From an uncultured Hydrogenophaga sp. (GTDB taxonomy: Bacteria; Pseudomonadota; Gammaproteobacteria; Burkholderiales; Burkholderiaceae_C): a stretch of 35,678 nt of DNA. Below the pieces are notes generated by a model. It had not been told where the DNA came from. It made no database searches and was given only the letters and a program-made list of their open reading frames with translations. The first letter of the stretch is position 1; each line of letters begins with the position of its first letter. A program made the translations under genes and the position numbers. Shown here in pieces: positions 30,607 to 35,678 of this stretch. The stretch lies in contig NZ_OY288144.1 in NCBI RefSeq assembly GCF_958439165.1, positions 1 through 35,678 on the forward strand. The letters are read 5' to 3'.

Positions 30607-32556
30607 TCACTGAGGCGCGTTGGCCAGATCGCCGAGCTTGATCGGCGTGCCGATCGGGGCGCCGGCCTGCCCCTGCTGGACCGCGGCGATGTCCTGCGGG
30701 TTCGGGTACTGCCCGGCAATCAGGTAGTCGAAAACGCGGCGTGCGATCGGGGCTGCCGCTGCTGCGCCGAAGCCGGCGTTTTCCACCACCACCGCCAACG
30801 CCACACGCGGTGCGTCCACCGGTGCGAAGGCCACGTACAGCGAGTGGTCGCGCTGGTGCTCCTCGAGCTTGCGGGCGTCGTAGCGGTCTTTCTGGCCGAT
30901 GGTCACCGCCTGCGCGGTGCCGGTCTTGCCACCGCTGGTGTAGGCCGCACCGGCGAACACCCGGGTGGAGGTGCCCTCGGTGGTGACGGCCTGCATGGCG
31001 CGCAGCACGGTGGCCACATGCTCGGGCTTGTAGCCCAGGCTGGCCGGTGCGGGCCGGGCGATCGGTGTGCGTTCGCCGGTGATCACGCTCTGGGTGGCCA
31101 GGGTCAGGTGGGGCTTGTGCTGGACGCCGCCGTTGGCCAGCGTGGACATGGCCTGCGCCAGCTGCAGCATGGTGAAGCTGTTGTAGCCCTGGCCGATGCC
31201 CAGCGAGATGGTTTCGCCGGCGTACCAGCGCTGCTGGTCGGGGCGCTTGTAGTTCTCGCGCTTCCAGGCCTGGCTGGGCAGCACGCCGCGCACCTCGCCC
31301 TTGAGATCGATGCCGGTGATCTGGCCGAAGCCCAGCGGCTTCATGAAGTCGTGCATGCGGTCCACACCCATCTCGTTGGCCAGCGAGTAGTAGTAGGTGT
31401 TGCTGGACTTGACGATGCTGCGGTGCATGTCGACCGCACCCAGACCGGCATCGCCGTGGCTGCGGAAACGGTGGTTGCCGAACATCCAGAAACCCGGATC
31501 GTTGACGACCGTGCCGGCGGTGCGGGCACCGGTTTCCAGTGCCGCGAGCGCCATGAAGGGTTTGTAGGTGGACCCTGGCGGGTAGGTACCGCGCAGTGCG
31601 CGGTTGAGCAGGGGCTTGTCGATCGACTCGTTGAGCGCGCGCCAGTTCTCGACGTCGATGCCGTCGACGAACAGGTTGGGGTCGAAGGTGGGCTTGGAGA
31701 CGAAGGCCAGCACCTCGCCATTGCGGGGATCGATGGCCACCAGCGCGCCGCGGCGCTCGCCGAACAGCTCCTCCACCATCTTCTGCAGCTGCAGGTCGAT
31801 GGACAGCACCACCGTGTCGCCCGGGGTGGCGGCCGACGAGGCCAGCGACCGCACCGCGCGCCCCCCGGCCGAGGTCTCCACCCGCTCGAAACCGGTGGCG
31901 CCGTGCAGAGTCTGCTCGTACTGCTGCTCGGTGCCGAGCTTGCCGATGTATTCGGTGCCCCGGTAGTTGGCCTGGTCCTCCTCGGGCCAGTCGGCCATCA
32001 GCTCCTTCTCGCGCTGGTTGATGCGGCCGATGTAGCCCACCACATGGCTGGCCGCCTCGCCGTTGGGGTACTGGCGCAGCAGGCGCGCCTTGACCTCCAC
32101 GCCGGGGAAGCGGTAGCGCTGGGCCGCAAAGCGCGCCACTTCCTCGTCGGTCAGGCGCGTGCGGATCGGCAGCGAATCGAAGCTCAGCGATTCCTCGCGC
32201 AGCCGCTTGAATCGGCGCACGTCGCGCGGCTCGATGGTGATGATGCGGCCCAGCTCGGCAATGGTGCCTTCCAGGTTGCTCACCTTGGACGGCGTGATCT
32301 CCAGCGTGTAGGCCGAGTAGTTGGTGGCCAGCACCCGGCCCGTGCGGTCCAGGATCTGCCCCCGGTTCGGCACCACCGGCAGGATCGCGGTGCGGTTGCT
32401 CTCGGCCTGTGCCAGCAGTTCATCGTGCCGGACCACCTGCAGCCAGGTGAGCCGGGCGGCGATCAGACCGAACGCGATCAGCACCGCCAGCCCGATGACC
32501 AGCACCCGGGTGCGGAACAGGGCCAGGTCGGATTCGACGTTGCGCAGCTCGGTCAT
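30607..32556 (-). CDS. mrdA: Penicillin-binding protein 2 (elongasome transpeptidase)
   Basis: The 649-residue class B PBP cross-links peptidoglycan in the rod-elongation complex. One N-terminal membrane anchor (LVIGLAVLIAFGLIAARLTWL) precedes the dimerisation domain (NRGQILDRTGRVLATN). The transpeptidase motifs are Ser329 in GSTYKPFMA, SSN at about residue 384 in IVKSSNTYYYS, and KTG at about residue 544 in SGGKTGTAQ. Escherichia coli PBP2 has its nucleophile at Ser330, so the length is normal. The start MTELRNVESD lies 1 nt beyond the mreD stop. rodA, its usual partner, is not directly downstream; a convergent permease gene is there instead. Confidence 0.96.
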   Translation of the reverse strand: MTELRNVESDLALFRTRVLVIGLAVLIAFGLIAARLTWLQVVRHDELLAQAESNRTAILPVVPNRGQILDRTGRVLATNYSAYTLEITPSKVSNLEGTIAELGRIITIEPRDVRRFKRLREESLSFDSLPIRTRLTDEEVARFAAQRYRFPGVEVKARLLRQYPNGEAASHVVGYIGRINQREKELMADWPEEDQANYRGTEYIGKLGTEQQYEQTLHGATGFERVETSAGGRAVRSLASSAATPGDTVVLSIDLQLQKMVEELFGERRGALVAIDPRNGEVLAFVSKPTFDPNLFVDGIDVENWRALNESIDKPLLNRALRGTYPPGSTYKPFMALAALETGARTAGTVVNDPGFWMFGNHRFRSHGDAGLGAVDMHRSIVKSSNTYYYSLANEMGVDRMHDFMKPLGFGQITGIDLKGEVRGVLPSQAWKRENYKRPDQQRWYAGETISLGIGQGYNSFTMLQLAQAMSTLANGGVQHKPHLTLATQSVITGERTPIARPAPASLGYKPEHVATVLRAMQAVTTEGTSTRVFAGAAYTSGGKTGTAQAVTIGQKDRYDARKLEEHQRDHSLYVAFAPVDAPRVALAVVVENAGFGAAAAAPIARRVFDYLIAGQYPNPQDIAAVQQGQAGAPIGTPIKLGDLANAPQ

Positions 32557-32557
32557 G

Positions 32558-33088
32558 TCAGATCGGCCGGTTGTCGTCCGGGTCGGGCGCACGCCGTTGC
32601 GGCGCCAGCAGCAGCACGGTCACCACCGGCCACAGCAGGGCCTCGATCAGGGGCGACAGGAAGTTCGCGAGACCGGGGAACGGATCGCCGGCCGCCATGC
32701 GGACCAGCCACTGCAGCACATTGGCGGCCACGAACAGCGGCAGCACCTGCAGGGCTTGCTGCGGCACCGCGAACCACAGCAGCCGCCGGTGCATGGCAAT
32801 CGCCCCGAAGCCCAGCACGGTGTAGGCCAGGGCATGCTGACCCAGCAGCGAACCCTGGTGCACGTCCATCGCCAGACCGAAGAAGAAGGCCACGCCCACG
32901 CCCACGCGCAATGGCTGGTGGACGCTCCAGAACACCAGCACCACCGCCAGCAGGTCGGGCACCCACGCAGCGCGGCCGAACAGGCCCATGTTGAGCAGCA
33001 TGTTGGCCAGCAAGGCCATGATCAGGCTCAGCCAGATGAAGCCGGGGTTGGCGGGCAGCAGCAGCTGCTGGCCGGGACGCATGATCAT
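32558..33088 (-). CDS. mreD: Rod shape-determining protein MreD
   Basis: The 176-residue integral membrane protein with five or six helices belongs to the MreBCD morphogenesis complex. NPGFIWLSLIMALLANMLLN begins the first helix, and VGVAFFFGLAMDVHQGSLLGQHALAYT carries the conserved G-x-x-x-D segment typical of MreD. The ATG overlaps the mreC stop (ATGA) and mrdA begins 1 nt after its own stop, so the genes are coupled. An ATG two codons later is equally possible. Confidence 0.93.
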   Translation of the reverse strand: MIMRPGQQLLLPANPGFIWLSLIMALLANMLLNMGLFGRAAWVPDLLAVVLVFWSVHQPLRVGVGVAFFFGLAMDVHQGSLLGQHALAYTVLGFGAIAMHRRLLWFAVPQQALQVLPLFVAANVLQWLVRMAAGDPFPGLANFLSPLIEALLWPVVTVLLLAPQRRAPDPDDNRPI

Positions 33089-33996
33089 GGCGACGCCTTT
33101 CCGCCGGTGGCCGAGGGCCCGTCTGCCGCGGCAGGCACGGCTTCACCCGACACCTGCAGCACTATCACGTGCAGCGCCGCCTGCACCCGGGCCACGGGTT
33201 CGCAGCGGATGCGGGCAAAGGAAGAGTCGGCCGCCCGCTCGATGTCGGTCACGCGGGCCACCGACAGGCCAGGTGGATACACGCCATCGACCCCGCTGGT
33301 GGTGAGCAGGTCGCCCACGGCGATGTCGGCATTGGCCACGGTGTAGCGCAGCTCCATGCTGTCGCCCGAGCGCGACGGCTGACCGAAGGCGATGCTGCGC
33401 AGGCCGGTGCGGGCGTTGAGCACCGGGATGGCCTGGTCCGGATCGACCAGCAGGCTCACCTCGGACACCAGCGGGTACACCCGGGTCACCTGGCCCAGCA
33501 CGCCGGCCTCGTCGATCACCGGTGCGCCGGCCTTCACGCCGTGGGTCTGGCCCCGGTCGATCACCACGCGGCGGGTGTAGGGGTCGGCAGCGTCGTAGAG
33601 CACCTGGGCACCGATGCCCTCGACCTGGGCGCGCTCACGCAGGCCCAGCAGTTCGCGCAGACGCCGGTTCTCCAGGGTGAGCTGCTCCACCTGCTGGCTG
33701 CGGTCGGCCTGGCGGGCCAGCCGCTGCAGCGCCTCGGCTTCCAGCGTGCGGGACTGTTCCAGCGACGTGAAATAGGCCCGCACCCCCATGGCGGCTTCGA
33801 TGGGCTGCATCACCAGCCACTGCCCCGGGTAGATCACGGCCGCCAGGGCGGTGCGCAGGGGCGCCGTGACCTTGAAACGCAGGTCGGCGACCATCAGGAA
33901 CAGCGCGATCGCGCTGAACACGACCAGCTTGGACAGGGCCGAGGGGCCCTGCTTGAAGAAGGGTGGCGGTGTTCGGTCCAGGGTGCCCAGTGGCAT
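33085..33996 (-). CDS. mreC: Rod shape-determining protein MreC
   Basis: The 303-residue periplasmic scaffold organises PBP2 and MreD around MreB. A short cytoplasmic tail is followed by one membrane helix (LSKLVVFSAIALFLMVADL) and a coiled coil (about residues 75-115, ending ENRRLRELLGLRER). The beta-rich domain comes next: GAQVLYDAADPYTRRVVIDRG, GVKAGAPVIDEAGVLGQV, GDLLTTSGVDGVYPPGL. The last 20 or so residues are an Ala/Gly/Pro tail. The start MPLGTLDRTPPPFF is usual for this group; the longer frame upstream would enter mreB. Confidence 0.94.
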   Translation of the reverse strand: MPLGTLDRTPPPFFKQGPSALSKLVVFSAIALFLMVADLRFKVTAPLRTALAAVIYPGQWLVMQPIEAAMGVRAYFTSLEQSRTLEAEALQRLARQADRSQQVEQLTLENRRLRELLGLRERAQVEGIGAQVLYDAADPYTRRVVIDRGQTHGVKAGAPVIDEAGVLGQVTRVYPLVSEVSLLVDPDQAIPVLNARTGLRSIAFGQPSRSGDSMELRYTVANADIAVGDLLTTSGVDGVYPPGLSVARVTDIERAADSSFARIRCEPVARVQAALHVIVLQVSGEAVPAAADGPSATGGKASP

Positions 33997-34022
33997 GGCG
34001 GCTCGCCCGGAACGGGTCCGGC

Positions 34023-35066
34023 TTATTCGCTGGTGAAGATGGTGCCCAGGCGCTCCATGCGCTCCAGGGCCATGCCGCAACCGCGCACCACACAGGTCAG
34101 CGGCTCTTCGGCCACCAGCACCGGCAGGCCGGTTTCCTCGGCCAGCAGGCGGTCGAGGTCGCGCAGCAGGGCGCCGCCGCCGGTGAGCATCATGCCGCGC
34201 TCGGCGATGTCGGCACCCAGCTCGGGCGGGGTGTGCTCCAGTGCCATCTTGACCGCCGAGACGATGTTGTTCAGCGGGTCGGTCAGGGCTTCCAGGATCT
34301 CGTTGCTGCTGATGGTGAAGCTGCGCGGCACGCCCTCGGAGAGGTTGCGGCCCTTGACCTCCATCTCGCGGACTTCGGAGCCCGGGAAGGCCGAGCCGAT
34401 TTCCTTCTTGATGGCCTCGGCCGTGGGTTCGCCGATCAGCATGCCGTAGTTGCGGCGGATGTACGCAATGATGGCGTCGTCGAAGCGGTCGCCGCCCACA
34501 CGCACGCTGCCCTTGTAGACCATGCCGCCCAGACTGATGACGCCCACCTCGGTGGTGCCGCCGCCGATGTCGACCACCATGGAGCCCGAGGCATCGGACA
34601 CCGGCAGGCCGGCGCCGATGGCTGCTGCCATGGGTTCTTCGATCAGGTAGACCTCCGAGGCGCCGGCACCCAGTGCCGACTCGCGGATGGCGCGGCGTTC
34701 CACCTGGGTGGAGCCGCAGGGCACGCAGATGATGATGCGGGGGCTCGGCTTGAACATCGAGCGCGGGTGCACCATCTTGATGAACTGCTTGAGCATCTGC
34801 TCGGTGACGGTGAAGTCGGCGATCACGCCGTCCTTCATGGGCCGGATGGCCTCGATGTTGCCGGGCACCTTGCCCAGCATGGCCTTGGCCTCGTGGCCGA
34901 CGGCCTGGATGGTCTTCTTGCCCTGGGGGCCGCCTTCGTGGCGGATCGACACCACCGAGGGTTCGTCCAGCACGATGCCCTTGTTGCGGACGTAGATCAG
35001 GGTGTTGGCAGTGCCGAGGTCGATGGCCAGATCGGTCGAGAACTGCCGACGGAACGCTTCAAACAT
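34023..35066 (-). CDS. mreB: Actin-like rod shape-determining protein MreB
   Basis: The 347-residue bacterial actin forms membrane-bound filaments that guide lateral wall synthesis. Its N-terminus FEAFRRQFSTD is the membrane-attachment helix, followed by phosphate-1 loop LAIDLGTANTLIYV. ICVPCGSTQVERRAI and MVVDIGGGTTEVGVISLGG are the phosphate-2 segment, and MLTGGGALLRDLDRLL the adenosine motif. It is the first gene of mreBCD-mrdA and is divergent from gatC. An in-frame extension upstream is ruled out by the sharp MreB N-terminus. Confidence 0.98.
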   Translation of the reverse strand: MFEAFRRQFSTDLAIDLGTANTLIYVRNKGIVLDEPSVVSIRHEGGPQGKKTIQAVGHEAKAMLGKVPGNIEAIRPMKDGVIADFTVTEQMLKQFIKMVHPRSMFKPSPRIIICVPCGSTQVERRAIRESALGAGASEVYLIEEPMAAAIGAGLPVSDASGSMVVDIGGGTTEVGVISLGGMVYKGSVRVGGDRFDDAIIAYIRRNYGMLIGEPTAEAIKKEIGSAFPGSEVREMEVKGRNLSEGVPRSFTISSNEILEALTDPLNNIVSAVKMALEHTPPELGADIAERGMMLTGGGALLRDLDRLLAEETGLPVLVAEEPLTCVVRGCGMALERMERLGTIFTSE

Positions 35067-35209
35067 GGTGAATGGGTCCTGTGGGGCACATCCGTCGGTG
35101 GGGGCGGACAGGCCCTGGTTGGGGTCCGGAAAAAGGTCCGGGAAACGGGTCCAAGTGCTTGATTTTTCGGAGAAAACCGTGAGCGCCGGAGACGGGTCCC
35201 TAAACCTTG

Positions 35210-35241
35210 GATAATACCGCAACCCCTGTGCATAACTGCAC
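35210..35241. promoter_or_regulatory. mreB/gatC divergent promoter region
   Basis: In the 263-nt gap the overlapping hexamers GATAAT (plus, 35210-35215) and TATTAT (minus, 35211-35216) look like -10 elements for gatC and mreB. Good -35 elements were not found. GTGCA-TAAC-TGCAC (35228-35241) is an inverted repeat placed where it could affect both promoters. gatC has no SD; the bases before its ATG are a C/T run. The rest of the gap shows nothing I can name. Confidence 0.35.
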
Positions 35242-35329
35242 GCGAACGGCCAGTTTCGACCCGTTTACGCATGGTTCACGCACGCCGGTCGTCCCGACCA
35301 CCGACCCCCGCCTCCTTCCCCCCATCGCC

Positions 35330-35629
35330 ATGTCCCTCACCCCGAACGACATCGGACGCATCGCCCAGCTGGCCCGGCTGGACCTCGATGCCGCCCAGCG
35401 CGAGCGCCTGCTGGGTCAGCTCAACGGATTTTTCGCGATCGTCGAGCAGATGAATGCGGTCGACACCACCGGTGTCGAGCCGCTTGCCCATCCCACCGCC
35501 GTCATGCAGGACGTGGCCCTGCGCCTGCGCCCTGACCAGGTCTCCGAGCCCGACCAGCGCGAGGCCAACCAGCGCAGTGCGCCCGCCGTCGAGCGCGGCC
35601 TGTTCCTCGTGCCCAAGGTGATCGAATGA
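35330..35629 (+). CDS. gatC: Asp/Glu-tRNA amidotransferase subunit C
   Basis: The 99-residue subunit stabilises GatA within the GatCAB complex that converts Glu-tRNA(Gln) and/or Asp-tRNA(Asn) to the amidated forms. MSLTPNDIGRIAQLARLDLD and LGQLNGFFAIVEQMNAVDTTGVEPLAHP are characteristic. LRPDQVSEPDQREANQRSAP completes the C-terminal wrap around GatA. Its stop overlaps the gatA ATG. The start is set by the family N-terminus; the longer upstream frame would include the promoter. Confidence 0.95.
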   Translation: MSLTPNDIGRIAQLARLDLDAAQRERLLGQLNGFFAIVEQMNAVDTTGVEPLAHPTAVMQDVALRLRPDQVSEPDQREANQRSAPAVERGLFLVPKVIE

Positions 35630-35678
35630 AAGCACTGCACCACCTCGGCGTGGCCGGTCTGGCCGACGCCATGGCCGG
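35626..35678 (+). CDS. gatA: Asp/Glu-tRNA amidotransferase subunit A (first codons only)
   Basis: The last 53 nt encode MKALHHLGVAGLADAMA, the N-terminus expected of GatA, the amidase subunit. The ATG overlaps the gatC stop (ATGA). The Ser-cisSer-Lys catalytic residues lie beyond the window. The name rests on position and this short N-terminus. Confidence 0.8.
   Translation, partial: MKALHHLGVAGLADAMA

Noticed and set aside
30844..32994. Plus-strand frame of over 700 codons opposite mrdA and mreD
   Set aside because: Shadow frame; the minus strand carries all three PBP2 catalytic motifs.

Overview
The window is high-GC DNA (roughly two thirds G+C) with compact, often overlapping genes. Gene content suggests a betaproteobacterium of the Burkholderiales, most likely Comamonadaceae: mreBCD-mrdA divergent from gatCA, lplT divergent from alr, an ssu operon ending in ssuF, and an intergenic repeat of a type I associate with that family. 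This placement rests on gene content and style only. I see no rRNA, tRNA, CRISPR array, insertion sequence or prophage.

Layout. 1-2.2 kb: the end of an LrgB-type membrane protein, a thiol/glutathione peroxidase, and a protein with a degenerate receiver domain. 2.2-4.8 kb: divergent lplT (lysophospholipid transporter) and alr (alanine racemase). 4.8-8.2 kb, minus strand: a three-gene cassette of a HAD-UbiA fusion, an ArnE-like small transporter and an ArnT-like GT39 glycosyltransferase. It looks like a pathway that makes, flips and transfers a polyprenyl-phosphate-linked pentose. 8.3-13.1 kb, minus strand: sbp-cysT-cysW-cysA sulfate import, followed by a small membrane protein and an ExoD-family protein. 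13.2-22.6 kb, minus strand: a sulfur block of an alpha/beta hydrolase, then (in transcription order) a second sulfate-binding protein, a c-type cytochrome, an FccB-like flavoprotein, ssuE, an extra sulfonate-binding protein, ssuA, ssuD, ssuC, ssuB and ssuF. A strong Rho-independent terminator closes this block.

22.7-27.8 kb: a small membrane protein, a LysR regulator divergent from mmsA (methylmalonate-semialdehyde dehydrogenase), a structured intergenic repeat, and a DUF2007 protein translationally coupled to a GMC oxidoreductase. 27.8-30.6 kb: an ammonium transporter with a recognisable sigma-54 promoter and NtrC-type site, a small unknown gene behind it, an orphan plus-strand terminator that may end a small RNA, and a TSUP (TauE/SafE) permease. 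30.6-35.1 kb, minus strand: mreB-mreC-mreD-mrdA, the rod-shape elongation machinery, without rodA directly behind it. The window ends in gatC and the first codons of gatA.

The main new observations are: (1) a 39-nt promoter block shared by both sulfate-binding-protein genes, with a related box in front of the hydrolase, all three with the same spacing to a -10-like hexamer; (2) a cytochrome/FccB pair, normally linked to sulfide oxidation, inside a sulfonate-assimilation operon; (3) the HAD-UbiA/ArnE/ArnT-like cassette; (4) a possible small RNA beside an NtrC-type site. All functional statements are from reading the sequence; no database search was run.
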